Positions 23,031 to 30,511 of a stretch of 30,737 nt of DNA are shown here, piece after piece (positions within the stretch are counted from its first letter, which is position 1; every line of letters begins with the position of its first letter). The DNA lies in assembly GCA_900541905.1 (NCBI GenBank), contig UQLQ01000022.1, positions 1 to 30,737 on the forward strand. Reading direction: 5' to 3'. A program made the position numbers and the translations under genes. The notes beneath the pieces are model-generated. The model saw only the letters and a program-made list of their open reading frames with translations. It ran no database searches and was not told where the DNA came from. The stretch is from an uncultured Oscillospiraceae bacterium. GTDB taxonomy: Bacteria; Bacillota; Clostridia; Oscillospirales; Acutalibacteraceae.

Positions 23031-24440
23031 TTAACCAACAATAATTTTGCCTTCTGGCAAAACAGAGCTGGAATGTCTTCCTTTTCGCATTGCAAGGGCC
23101 AAAGCCAACGATACAGGTCCTACACGCCCTGCAAACATTGCAAAAGTCAGTGCCAATTTAGAAGCAATATTCAATGTAGGTGTAATGCCCATTGTTAGAC
23201 CTGTGGTACTAAATGCAGAGACCGATTCAAACAGCGATGCCAAAAAGCCCACATTATGATTGGTTGTCTCTATGATCACAGTTGGAACAGCAACAATAAT
23301 CATGCCGGCAAATGTAATGGCCAATGCACGATACACCGTTGCTTTATCAATCATTCTGCGAAGTAATACCGTGTCTTCGTTACCTCTCATAACGCTGAAT
23401 ACAGTTGCAAGCAAAACAACCAATGTGGTTGTTTTAATACCACCGCCGGTAGATGCCGAAGACGCACCGATAAACATTAAAAGTATGGTAAATACTTGCG
23501 TAATACTTCTCTCGCCGCCTATGTTAATGGAAGCATATCCAGCTGTTCGCGCCGACGCCGATTGGAAAAACGCAGCATTTATCTTTTCTCCCCAATTTAA
23601 ATGTGACATGGTATTATCCCATTCACACAATAATATAACGCCGGTACCTATTACAAGCAATGTAGCTGTTGTCATAAGAACAACTTGGGTATGAAAATTT
23701 AACCCGACTTTTTTCTGCTTTGACTGCGTTTTATTCCGATGATAGATACGCTGAATATGGGGAAACACTTTTTTAAAGTATACATCGCTAATCGCGATGA
23801 AACCTAACCCACCCAATATAATCAGCAAAGCTAAAGTTACGGAAACTAACGGGTCACCTGCATAGTTCGTTAGGCTTCCGTCTTTTAATTCAAATCCCAG
23901 CACATCAAAGCCGGCATTACAGTAGCCCGATACTGCCAGAAAAACAGAAATCCAGACGCCATATCCGCCAAATTTAGGGACAAATCGTATCATCAAAATT
24001 AATGCGCCAATCAGTTCTGCAGTAACTGTAAATAACAAGATAGTCTTTAATAATCTTGGTATTTCCAAACCACTTCCGCTGGTATTTTCTGAAGCAAGCA
24101 TCATGTCTTTCAAACTTAACTTTCGACGCATTAAAACAGTAAAACCCGTTGTAAACGTTACAATTCCCAAACCGCCTACTTGTATTAAAAATAAAATAAC
24201 AGCTTGTCCAAATCCATTAAAGTGAGTCCATGTATCTACAACTACCAAACCTGTTACGCATGTTGCGGATGTAGCTGTAAACAGTGCGTCTACAAAATTG
24301 GTTGTTTGGCCGTCTCTTGCCGAAATTGGCAACGTTAACAGTGTTGCACCAATTAAAATAACCAACGCAAAACTAATTACAATTAACCGTACAGGGGCAA
24401 TGTTTTTTATTCTTTTTCCGATGGACAATGGCTCTTTCAT
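23031..24440 (-). CDS. trkH: TrkH/KtrB-family potassium uptake pore
   Basis: 469 residues with four M1-P-M2 repeats. The four filter loops are visible: TSATCVTGLVV, VSGYCNAGFDV, SASARTAGY and SAFSTTGLT, each with the single conserved Gly of the SKT superfamily. It moves K+ (with or without Na+) through the cytoplasmic membrane and needs RCK subunits on its inner face; two such genes lie at 2217-3531. ATG 24440 lies six bases after the queT stop, with AAAGGA just before, so it is co-transcribed and probably coupled with queT. The C-terminal RXGRVGP segment (AGRVGPVSL) matches the family. Confidence 0.92.
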   Translation of the reverse strand: MKEPLSIGKRIKNIAPVRLIVISFALVILIGATLLTLPISARDGQTTNFVDALFTATSATCVTGLVVVDTWTHFNGFGQAVILFLIQVGGLGIVTFTTGFTVLMRRKLSLKDMMLASENTSGSGLEIPRLLKTILLFTVTAELIGALILMIRFVPKFGGYGVWISVFLAVSGYCNAGFDVLGFELKDGSLTNYAGDPLVSVTLALLIILGGLGFIAISDVYFKKVFPHIQRIYHRNKTQSKQKKVGLNFHTQVVLMTTATLLVIGTGVILLCEWDNTMSHLNWGEKINAAFFQSASARTAGYASINIGGERSITQVFTILLMFIGASSASTGGGIKTTTLVVLLATVFSVMRGNEDTVLLRRMIDKATVYRALAITFAGMIIVAVPTVIIETTNHNVGFLASLFESVSAFSTTGLTMGITPTLNIASKLALTFAMFAGRVGPVSLALALAMRKGRHSSSVLPEGKIIVG

Positions 24441-24446
24441 AATCCT

Positions 24447-24995
24447 TTAATTCCTCATTAAGAATATTTTTTTCGCCAAATTTGTTTTTAATAGGAAAAC
24501 CGCAAATGGTAATCCCAGTGCATAGCAAATGACCAATTCTCCTGCGCCAACTGTGAGGGCGTTGTAACCAAATGCTACCCAACTAAAGTTTTGGAAACCA
24601 AAACCAACATCACTGAAACAAGCCAATTCAACCCCCACAACCAGGGCGTTAAATAGTACAGGCGCCATTGGAACCAAAAATGGAATATCTTTGATTCTAA
24701 CATTTCTCAATAAATAAGAAACCACTGCTGCCAGCAAAGTAGCAACAGAACCAAAAATCCAATCCACCGGTCCAAACGGACTGGCCAGGTTTGCAAGAAA
24801 GCATCCCAAAGTTAATCCCGGTATGGCCGCAGGGGTAAACATAGGCAAAACCGTTAAAAATTCTGAGATGCGAAATTGCACCGGACCATACGCCAAGTTC
24901 AGCGATGACGCAAGCAGTGTTAAGACGGCATAAATAGCCGCTATGACAGCAGCCTGCACCAAATAGCGAATACTTTTTGTCGATGCAGTGTTCAA
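24447..24995 (-). CDS. queT: QueT-type queuosine precursor transporter
   Basis: 182 residues, about six membrane helices, QueT family (formerly DUF988/COG4708): AAVIAAIYAVLTLLASSLNLAYGPVQFRISE spans the start (about residues 15-45), later TPAAIPGLTLGCFLANLASPFGPVDWIFGS. It is an S-component-like carrier that brings preQ1 or queuine into the cell, presumably with a shared ECF energising module. Start is TTG 24995, nine bases after GGAGG. It is the first gene of a queT-trkH unit, with a preQ1 riboswitch in its leader overlapping the ribosome binding site. Confidence 0.9.
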   Translation of the reverse strand: MNTASTKSIRYLVQAAVIAAIYAVLTLLASSLNLAYGPVQFRISEFLTVLPMFTPAAIPGLTLGCFLANLASPFGPVDWIFGSVATLLAAVVSYLLRNVRIKDIPFLVPMAPVLFNALVVGVELACFSDVGFGFQNFSWVAFGYNALTVGAGELVICYALGLPFAVFLLKTNLAKKIFLMRN

Positions 24996-25004
24996 TATTA
25001 AATT

Positions 25005-25045
25005 CCTCCGTAGTATTTTTTTAGGTCAGGAGTTTGCGACTGACC
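25005..25045 (-). promoter_or_regulatory. preQ1 class I riboswitch of queT (translational type)
   Basis: Minus strand: stem GGTCAG (25045-25040) with CTGACC (25029-25024) closes a 10-base loop TCGCAAACTC, followed by an A-rich tail TAAAAAAATACTAC and then the ribosome binding site GGAGG (25009-25005). The preQ1-I aptamer of Thermoanaerobacter tengcongensis has the same plan from my memory of it: short stem, 10-base loop starting UCGCA and ending in the ligand-binding C, A-rich tail, Shine-Dalgarno in the pseudoknot end. The loop CUCC can also pair with GGAG. With QueT downstream this is strong. Ligand binding should hide the ribosome binding site. Confidence 0.8.
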
Positions 25046-25061
25046 GCGCTGTTTAGCACGG
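25044..25061 (-). promoter_or_regulatory. Extra hairpin ahead of the preQ1 aptamer
   Basis: CCGTGCT (25061-25055) pairs with AGCGCGG (25050-25044) over AAAC, sharing two bases with the aptamer stem. Bases 25062-25058 (TCCGT) also match ACGGA across the ribosome binding site (25011-25007), so a switch partner is possible, provided transcription starts at or upstream of 25062. Confidence 0.5.
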
Positions 25062-25065
25062 ACTT

Positions 25066-25094
25066 ATCATACTCTTTCTTTTCTGTAAAATCAA
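25066..25094 (-). promoter_or_regulatory. Promoter of queT-trkH
   Basis: Minus strand TTGATT (25094-25089), 17-bp spacer, TATGAT (25071-25066). The start point should be near 25060, at the 5' end of the leader hairpin. Confidence 0.7.
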
Positions 25095-25458
25095 CCACTG
25101 ATTTTTTATTTATGAAAAAAACCAAATGACGAACTGGTTTTAAAAGATTAAAATGTCTTTTTATCAACTCAATTTTAGTATTTTTTCTGCCAAATTTTTA
25201 TGAAAACTTAACACTTTATCTACTGCGAATCACATAAAAAACACTGAATTTATATACTTTAAACAAATTTGTAAAAACGCTGTTTTTCTGCCACAATAAT
25301 TGAGTTCTCACAAATAAACAGCAAAGAAATATTCTGTTTTATCATCAAAAATAATGTTGTTGATTATTTTCGCTCAACAAACAATTGACGTTCTAAAATA
25401 AATATGGGAGAATAGGAGTTGTTTTTAGAGCAAATTTTACACATTTGATTACCTTTTT
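25095..25458. other. AT-rich intergenic region between queT and the XRE gene
   Basis: No gene seen on either strand. It contains an inverted repeat TTGTTGA/TCAACAA (25357-25363, 25374-25380), the pair AAACCA/TGGTTT near 25120-25140, and an 11-base direct repeat TTTTTCTGCCA (near 25182 and 25283). TTGACG at 25385-25390 has no good -10 partner. These could be operator sites of the XRE protein; this is inference. Confidence 0.4.
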
Positions 25459-25479
25459 ATGAAAGGATCGACTATAATC

Positions 25480-25704
25480 ATGCAAAGCGGAATGATTTTA
25501 CGGGCATTGAGAAAAGCCAAAAATTTAACGCAAAGTGATGTAGCCTCTCTATTAAAAACTTCACGCCAATATTATTCTGATTATGAGTGTGAAAAGTTTG
25601 AGCTTCCATTACATCATTTGGTTTTTCTGGCTGATTATTACCATGTATCAACGGACTACTTATTGGGCAAAACCAATATTAAAACACCGTATCAAGCAAA
25701 ATAA
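25480..25704 (+). CDS. XRE-family helix-turn-helix regulator
   Basis: 74 residues, nearly all of it one HTH_3 (Cro/cI) domain: ILRALRKAKNLTQSDVASLLKTSRQYYSDYECEK (about residues 6-39), ending YHVSTDYLLGKTN, the usual XRE closing motif. No effector domain. I put the start at ATG 25480 with AAAGGA 13 bases ahead; ATG 25459 lies before that site and lacks its own. It has a terminator and is therefore a single-gene unit. It lies next to the SulP gene with an operator-like palindrome, a plausible target. Confidence 0.8.
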   Translation: MQSGMILRALRKAKNLTQSDVASLLKTSRQYYSDYECEKFELPLHHLVFLADYYHVSTDYLLGKTNIKTPYQAK

Positions 25705-25719
25705 TAACAGTAAAGTATG

Positions 25720-25753
25720 AAAAAGCAGGTTCTGTACGGAACCTGCTTTTTAT
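25720..25753 (+). terminator. Terminator of the XRE gene
   Basis: AAAAAGCAGGTTC (25720-25732) pairs exactly with GAACCTGCTTTTT (25739-25751). Confidence 0.88.
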
Positions 25754-25801
25754 ACATCTTTTTAATTATGAAGAAATTATGAATAAAAATAGAATAATAT
25801 A

Positions 25802-25830
25802 TTGAAAAATTCGTAAAATTGTATTATTAT
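25802..25830 (+). promoter_or_regulatory. Promoter of the SulP gene
   Basis: TTGAAA (25802-25807), 17-bp spacer, TATTAT (25825-25830); expected start near 25837. Confidence 0.65.
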
Positions 25831-25834
25831 AAAA

Positions 25835-25858
25835 CATGCAAAACGATTGTTTTGCATG
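25835..25858. promoter_or_regulatory. Perfect palindrome at the SulP start point
   Basis: CATGCAAAAC (25835-25844) and GTTTTGCATG (25849-25858) around GATT. The position directly behind the -10 box is typical of a repressor operator; as RNA it would be a stable 5' hairpin. Confidence 0.65.
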
Positions 25859-25976
25859 ACGCATTGAGGATAATATGGTAACTTGCCATATTGTATATAA
25901 GACCAAAGCAGCATAGAATTCATTTTTATGCACTGAGGTTACGGCTAATTTGTAAAAAGAATAGAGGTATTATTTT
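25859..25976 (+). promoter_or_regulatory. Structured leader of the SulP gene, unassigned
   Basis: Two more hairpins are visible: ATAATATGG/CCATATTGT (25870-25878 and 25886-25894) and GCATA/TATGC (25911-25915 and 25927-25931). The 10-mers GCATTGAGGA (25861) and GCACTGAGGT (25930) repeat on both sides, and TTAC/GTAA may close a small stem before the ribosome binding site (AGAGG, ~25963). I do not match it to a riboswitch class I know. Confidence 0.45.
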
Positions 25977-27473
25977 ATGCAATTAGCTGAGCGTTTTAAA
26001 CGCGAACGAAAAGAATGGTTTGGTAATCCTATTGGAGATTTATGCGGCTCGTTGGTAACCACATTTGCACTGATTCCGGAGGTAATCGGTTTTATGATTG
26101 TTGTGGGACTGCCGCCTTATATGGGACTGTTTACCTGTATATTTCTAACCATTATTACTTCCTTTTTAGGCGGATGCCCGGGGCTTGTTTCGGCAGGAGC
26201 TGGCTCCACAGCACTTGTACTTAGCGGACTGATTTCTCAATACTTTAACAATGGTCATCCCGAGTACATTTTTGCTTCCATTTTTTTAGCTGGTATTATT
26301 ATGGTAATTTTAGGTGTATGCCGGTTTGGCAGTTTGGTAAAATATATACCAACTTCCGTTATGAACGGCTTTGTCAACGGATTTGCCACAGTTATTTTTA
26401 TTTCCCAGGTAAAATTATGTATCGGAAAAAGCTGGGAAACCTATATCTTAATTGCAGTAGGCATTGCAATTATTTATTTGTTCCCTCTTCTGAAAAAACG
26501 CGTGTTTTTCCTAAAAAGAGTACCTTCTTCTCTTGTTGCGCTTATTTTAATTACTACATACACATTAGCATCCGGCAGCAGCGTAGAAAAAGTAGGAAGC
26601 ATGGGTTCTGTTTCATTTAGTTTCGAACATTTCGGACAATTATTTACAAATATCTCCGGTGTATTTACAACAGAGTGTCTTGTGGCTATTTTACCAACTG
26701 CTTTTTCAATTGCTTTGGTAGCCATTGCGGAATCCTTATTAACAGCAAGATTGCTGGAAGAAGAAAATGGTGTAAAAAGCCGCAATAACCGTGAATGTAT
26801 CGGATTGGGCATTGGCAATATCGCATGCAGTATGTTGGGAGCAGCTCCTGGCTGCGGTATGATTGCTATGGCGGTTACCAATCAAAAATCAGGTGGTAAA
26901 GGTCGCCTTTCTACATTTTTAATTGGTATCTTTATGGCAATTCTTTTATTTAGTCTTGGTTGGTTTATGGAACTAATTCCACTGGCTGCATTAATTGCTG
27001 TTATGTTTGCTGTATGTTTTGGCACAATTAAATGGCCTACCTTATATAAAATGCATACATATCCTATCAAAGATACCGTTATTATGCTGATGACTGCTAT
27101 TGTAGTTGTGGCAACGGAAAATCTCGCATACGGTGTTATTTTCGGCATGATTCTTTATGGTTTTGTTTGTTTGGGAAAACGATTCTTAAGCAGAACATGG
27201 CTGATTATTACATCGTTTATATTAGCAGCTGCATCTGCTGCAGTATGCTGGATTAGCTGGGGAACAGTTGTGGCCTTTGGGATTGCCGCCATCGGTATGT
27301 GCTTGGCATCCATTGCAAGAAACGAATTTGACACAAAAGAAAAACAAATTTCTGCTACCATTGCAATTGTGGTTTGTGGTCTTGTAGCGGCTTGTTCTCT
27401 TGCATTTATTATTGTAGGTTCTTGTATACCGAATACATTTCCTTGGTTTTCATTAAGTTATTTGGGCCACTAA
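25977..27473 (+). CDS. SulP-family anion transporter without STAS domain
   Basis: 498 residues with about 12-14 hydrophobic helices. SLC26/SulP features are present: ALIPEVIGFMIVVGLPPYMGLFTCI in the first helices, GSTALVLSGL, PTSVMNGFVNGFA and AIAESLLTARLLEEENG (the conserved acidic segment), LGAAPGCGMIA. SulP proteins carry sulfate, bicarbonate or carboxylates. Canonical members end in a ~120-residue cytosolic STAS domain; here the chain ends with further hydrophobic helices, so the regulatory domain is missing or separate. ATG 25977 follows AGAGG. It has its own promoter, palindrome and leader, and a terminator. The ion is not decidable from sequence. Confidence 0.87.
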   Translation: MQLAERFKRERKEWFGNPIGDLCGSLVTTFALIPEVIGFMIVVGLPPYMGLFTCIFLTIITSFLGGCPGLVSAGAGSTALVLSGLISQYFNNGHPEYIFASIFLAGIIMVILGVCRFGSLVKYIPTSVMNGFVNGFATVIFISQVKLCIGKSWETYILIAVGIAIIYLFPLLKKRVFFLKRVPSSLVALILITTYTLASGSSVEKVGSMGSVSFSFEHFGQLFTNISGVFTTECLVAILPTAFSIALVAIAESLLTARLLEEENGVKSRNNRECIGLGIGNIACSMLGAAPGCGMIAMAVTNQKSGGKGRLSTFLIGIFMAILLFSLGWFMELIPLAALIAVMFAVCFGTIKWPTLYKMHTYPIKDTVIMLMTAIVVVATENLAYGVIFGMILYGFVCLGKRFLSRTWLIITSFILAAASAAVCWISWGTVVAFGIAAIGMCLASIARNEFDTKEKQISATIAIVVCGLVAACSLAFIIVGSCIPNTFPWFSLSYLGH

Positions 27474-27501
27474 TAAGTCCATAGAATATCATCTGTAATA
27501 G

Positions 27502-27533
27502 AAAAAGGACTTTCCAAATGGAAAGTCCTTTTT
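27502..27533. terminator. Bidirectional terminator after sulP
   Basis: AAAAAGGACTTTCC (27502-27515) pairs with GGAAAGTCCTTTTT (27520-27533) over AAAT; serves both converging genes. Confidence 0.9.
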
Positions 27534-27542
27534 TGCGTTATA

Positions 27543-28820
27543 TTAAGTTCTGGGGGTAGCGTTGGAGTTATACATTGCATCCAGCACTTCTTGCGTTGCA
27601 ATACCCGAAGTAGAAAATCCATTTAATAATTGGAAATCTTTTACCGCCTGCATAGTTCCATCATCAAATGTACCGTTTACAGCTGTAAACATATAACCTA
27701 ACTCTTTTAATCGTTCTTGCATAAGTGTTACCGCTTCTCCGGAACTGCCGTACTGTAAGGTACCGGCGTTTGCTACCGCGTCTGGTTTGGAAATCGTACC
27801 TTGGGCGCTTGAGGTATCCGAAGAAGGTGTCTCTGCTGGCATTTCACTGGAAGCGGTACCAGCTGCGGAGGAAACATCTGTTTGGGAAGAACTGTTGGAA
27901 GTATCCTTTTTCGATTCTTTCGTTACAAATAACTCAGGATATACATGTTTTAACATGGTGGTAACGGTATCTAACATGGTGTTTCCTTGACGCTGCATCA
28001 GGGAAGGATCCATTTCATAGACACGTCCGTTTTTTACTGCATCTAAATTTTTAAAGTTTTCAGATTGTTCCAGTTGTTCTTTTAAGCCTGTTGCACAGAA
28101 AATGTAATATGGATTTGCGACTTGAAGATTATTCATATCTATTTCATTATTCAATTCATTGCCAAAACTGTTGAAAAAACCTGCGTAGCTGATTAAACTT
28201 CCAAATAAGGAATTTCCCGTAGCTGCATGTCCTTCCAAATCATACAGATAACAGGCAGAATACTGTGTTCCGGTTGACGGCACCAATCGTGTAATATCGT
28301 CTAATGTATAGAATACATTATCACACGCCTTTTCACCTTTCGTATAGCCTGTATTACCGCCTACCATTGCAGAGCCAACTTCTCGGTATAAGCGTTTACA
28401 GTCGTCTCTGCTTTTTGCTGGAGAAATAGCAAGTACCTGAATGCCTTGTGCCTGTAATGCTGCAGTTTGTTGCTCTGTGGGTGCTTCATCTACCAATACC
28501 AACGTTACACCTAAGCTCTTCATCTCCTGAGCATCATCAATGGTAAGGTTAGGAAGTATCGATAAATCTTCTTGTGTACAGTCTTCGCTTTTTGCTTTTA
28601 AGGTTGCCTCAAAACCGCCCGTTAAAATTACATCAGCTATATTTTGAGATAAAACCGCAACTCCGGTAGGCTGACTGTTCAGGGTAACCCCATTAATCGT
28701 GATGGGGTAATCATTTTTTGCAACACCTTCACTGATGTCGCTGCTTCCACAGCCCACAAACATCATTGCTGTGATAATAGTAACCAATCCCAGTGCCAAA
28801 AATCGCTTCCAAGTTTTCAT
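27543..28820 (-). CDS. Substrate-binding lipoprotein fused to a peptidoglycan-binding domain
   Basis: 425 residues. Signal peptide 1-23 with lipobox FVGC, lipidated Cys24. Residues ~38-297 resemble a BtuF/FepB-type periplasmic binding protein (PBP cluster A): GVAVLSQNIADVILTGGFE, LSILPNLTIDDAQEMKSLGVTLVLVDE, and a late ENFKNLDAVKNGRVYEMDP. A Ser/Thr/Ala-rich linker (~302-350) leads to a PG_binding_1 domain (LQYGSSGEAVTLMQERLKELGY...NGTFDDGTMQAVKDFQ, ~354-420). Such proteins normally deliver iron-siderophore or cobalamin to an ABC importer; no permease or ATPase gene is nearby. The wall-binding tail would hold it to peptidoglycan. ATG 28820 follows AGGAGG. Confidence 0.8.
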   Translation of the reverse strand: MKTWKRFLALGLVTIITAMMFVGCGSSDISEGVAKNDYPITINGVTLNSQPTGVAVLSQNIADVILTGGFEATLKAKSEDCTQEDLSILPNLTIDDAQEMKSLGVTLVLVDEAPTEQQTAALQAQGIQVLAISPAKSRDDCKRLYREVGSAMVGGNTGYTKGEKACDNVFYTLDDITRLVPSTGTQYSACYLYDLEGHAATGNSLFGSLISYAGFFNSFGNELNNEIDMNNLQVANPYYIFCATGLKEQLEQSENFKNLDAVKNGRVYEMDPSLMQRQGNTMLDTVTTMLKHVYPELFVTKESKKDTSNSSSQTDVSSAAGTASSEMPAETPSSDTSSAQGTISKPDAVANAGTLQYGSSGEAVTLMQERLKELGYMFTAVNGTFDDGTMQAVKDFQLLNGFSTSGIATQEVLDAMYNSNATPRT

Positions 28821-28867
28821 GCTCTTTCCTCCTTATCCGGGGGGATTTTTCGACTTTGTTTGACACA

Positions 28868-28896
28868 ATAGTATCAAATATACGACTATTTGTAAA
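28868..28896 (-). promoter_or_regulatory. Promoter of the binding-lipoprotein gene
   Basis: Minus strand TTTACA (28896-28891), 17-bp spacer, TACTAT (28873-28868), just past the DUF815 stop, so this gene need not depend on read-through. Confidence 0.7.
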
Positions 28897-28905
28897 GATT
28901 GTCCG

Positions 28906-30144
28906 TTAAGCATTTCTTCCCAATTTGATTTTTGCTTCGGCTGCATTCATAAATTGACGTGCACAACGAGGTGACCGTCCTCCTCTGGCAATTGCCCATT
29001 GCTCTGCGCCTTGCTTTAATTGCTCTATGTATTCTTCCAAACCACGCTGTTTTGCCAGTTCTTCTACAATTTCCAAATATTTTTCTTTACTTGGCAAGCT
29101 AAAATTAACCGATAAACCGAAACGATCTGCCAAAGATAAACTTTCTTGGATGGTATCTCCACGATGGATTTCATCCCCATTACGGTCAGAAAATGTTTCC
29201 CGTACCAAATGTCTGCGATTGGAAGTTGCATAAATTAAGGTATTCTCAGGTCTTGCTGCAACACCGCCTTCCAATACTGCTTTCAGAGACGCATAAGTAT
29301 CATCCTGATGCGAAAAGGATAAATCATCAATAAAAATGATAAATTTCATTGGTAAATAGGCAATTTGTGTTACCAAATCAGGAAAGTCCATCAAAAATTC
29401 TTTTGGCATTTCTATAACACGTAACCCTTGTGTGTAATATTGATTCAGAATTGCTTTAATGGTTGAAGACTTGCCTGTACCTCTGTCTCCATATAGTAAG
29501 CAATTGTTCGCAGGTAAGCCGTTCAAAAAAGATTCTGTATTATCAATCACCAGCTGACGTGGCTCCTCATATCCCTTTAAATCTGACATTTGGGTCTTGT
29601 CATGGTATTCTATAGGAATAATGGTATGATTCCTCCAAATAAATGCACGATATTTCGCAAATATGCCGCATCCATGCTCACGGTAAAATTTGGTGAGCTT
29701 TGCAACTACAACATCAGGTGTTCCACAGAGATATTCATTGTATTCTCCTGTGCTCCATTGAGGTAGATTCAAACATTTCATTTCATCTCGAAACGTACAG
29801 GCCTCTAAAACATCTTGTGGGGTAATTGCTGCAGCCTCTGTTAAAATAGATAAATCTCTTTTGGCAGCTTCTGTTAAACCAAGAGGGAGCATATCCGTAT
29901 TTTCTGCAGCTTTTAGAGAAAACGGATTTTGATGATATAAAATTGCTTGTGTTATGGCCTGGGCAGATTTGTCCAATGCATTTTCTTGTGCTAAAGCTTG
30001 TACAAAATTCCCCCATGCAATGACAAAATCTTTTGCATTGGTGCAGGTAGCCCATAGTAATTCATATAAAGCATTGGGTACCGGCTGCTGAAGAATATTA
30101 TTGTACACAGACAGTGATGCCAGTTTTAATGCAATTTGTCTCAT
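28906..30144 (-). CDS. DUF815-family AAA+ ATPase
   Basis: 412 residues. The C-terminal half is an AAA+ module: Walker A GDRGTGKS (219-226), Walker B FIIFIDD (~268-274), sensor-1 segment TLIYATSNRRHLV, sensor-2-like RGGRSPRCARQF. The N-terminal ~200 residues are helical, typical of DUF815, and lead with EEPRQLVIDNTESFLNG into the ATPase. DUF815 proteins are conserved in Clostridia and relatives; their target is not known. ATG 30144 follows AAAGGGGAG. No terminator is evident behind it. Confidence 0.88.
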   Translation of the reverse strand: MRQIALKLASLSVYNNILQQPVPNALYELLWATCTNAKDFVIAWGNFVQALAQENALDKSAQAITQAILYHQNPFSLKAAENTDMLPLGLTEAAKRDLSILTEAAAITPQDVLEACTFRDEMKCLNLPQWSTGEYNEYLCGTPDVVVAKLTKFYREHGCGIFAKYRAFIWRNHTIIPIEYHDKTQMSDLKGYEEPRQLVIDNTESFLNGLPANNCLLYGDRGTGKSSTIKAILNQYYTQGLRVIEMPKEFLMDFPDLVTQIAYLPMKFIIFIDDLSFSHQDDTYASLKAVLEGGVAARPENTLIYATSNRRHLVRETFSDRNGDEIHRGDTIQESLSLADRFGLSVNFSLPSKEKYLEIVEELAKQRGLEEYIEQLKQGAEQWAIARGGRSPRCARQFMNAAEAKIKLGRNA

Positions 30145-30184
30145 ATTGATAACTCCCCTTTATCTACAACATTTCATAAAATAT

Positions 30185-30214
30185 ATTGTACTCTCTTTCA
30201 TAAAACAGTGTCAA
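30185..30214 (-). promoter_or_regulatory. Promoter of the DUF815 gene
   Basis: Minus strand TTGACA (30214-30209), 18-bp spacer, TACAAT (30190-30185). Confidence 0.75.
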
Positions 30215-30233
30215 CTGTCTTCCGATTCAATAC

Positions 30234-30262
30234 TTGACAATGCTATTTTCCCCGTATAGAAT
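30234..30262 (+). promoter_or_regulatory. Promoter of tRNA-Ser
   Basis: TTGACA (30234-30239), 17-bp spacer, TAGAAT (30257-30262). The segment AATAAGATGTACTGTA just after it recurs 50 bp later as AATAAGATGAACTGTA (about 30262 and 30313), next to a second hairpin TTTTCTA/TAGAAAA (about 30296-30312); a partly duplicated promoter region. Confidence 0.75.
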
Positions 30263-30380
30263 AAGATGTACTGTAATAATGCTATTTCATTGTTGTTTTC
30301 TATATTAGAAAATAAGATGAACTGTAGATAACAGTATTTTTATGAATGCAAAAATATTTTTGCACACTCAATTTATTTTT

Positions 30381-30474
30381 GGAGATGTACCCAAGTGGTT
30401 GAAGGGTCCGCACTCGAAATGCGGTAGGTCGGGCGACCCCCGACGCGAGAGTTCAAATCTCTCCATCTCCGCCA
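30381..30474 (+). tRNA. tRNA-Ser (anticodon CGA)
   Basis: Class II tRNA of 94 nt: acceptor GGAGATG/CATCTCC, anticodon stem CCGCA/TGCGG with loop CTCGAAA giving anticodon CGA (codon UCG), long variable arm (GGTCGGGCGACCCCCGACG region), T arm GAGAG-TTCAAAT-CTCTC, discriminator G, encoded CCA. Confidence 0.95.
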
Positions 30475-30475
30475 G

Positions 30476-30511
30476 ACCTGCGGTCAGCAATTCGCGACCG
30501 CAGGTTTTTTC
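30476..30511 (+). terminator. Terminator of tRNA-Ser
   Basis: ACCTGCGGTC (30476-30485) pairs with GACCGCAGGT (30496-30505), followed by TTTTTT. Confidence 0.9.

Noticed and set aside
25095..25458. AT-rich region as a replication origin
   Set aside because: No TTATCCACA-type DnaA boxes and no dnaA, dnaN or rep gene nearby.
25835..25976. Purine, fluoride, ZTP or M-box riboswitch before the SulP gene
   Set aside because: None of the conserved core sequences of those classes that I remember is present.
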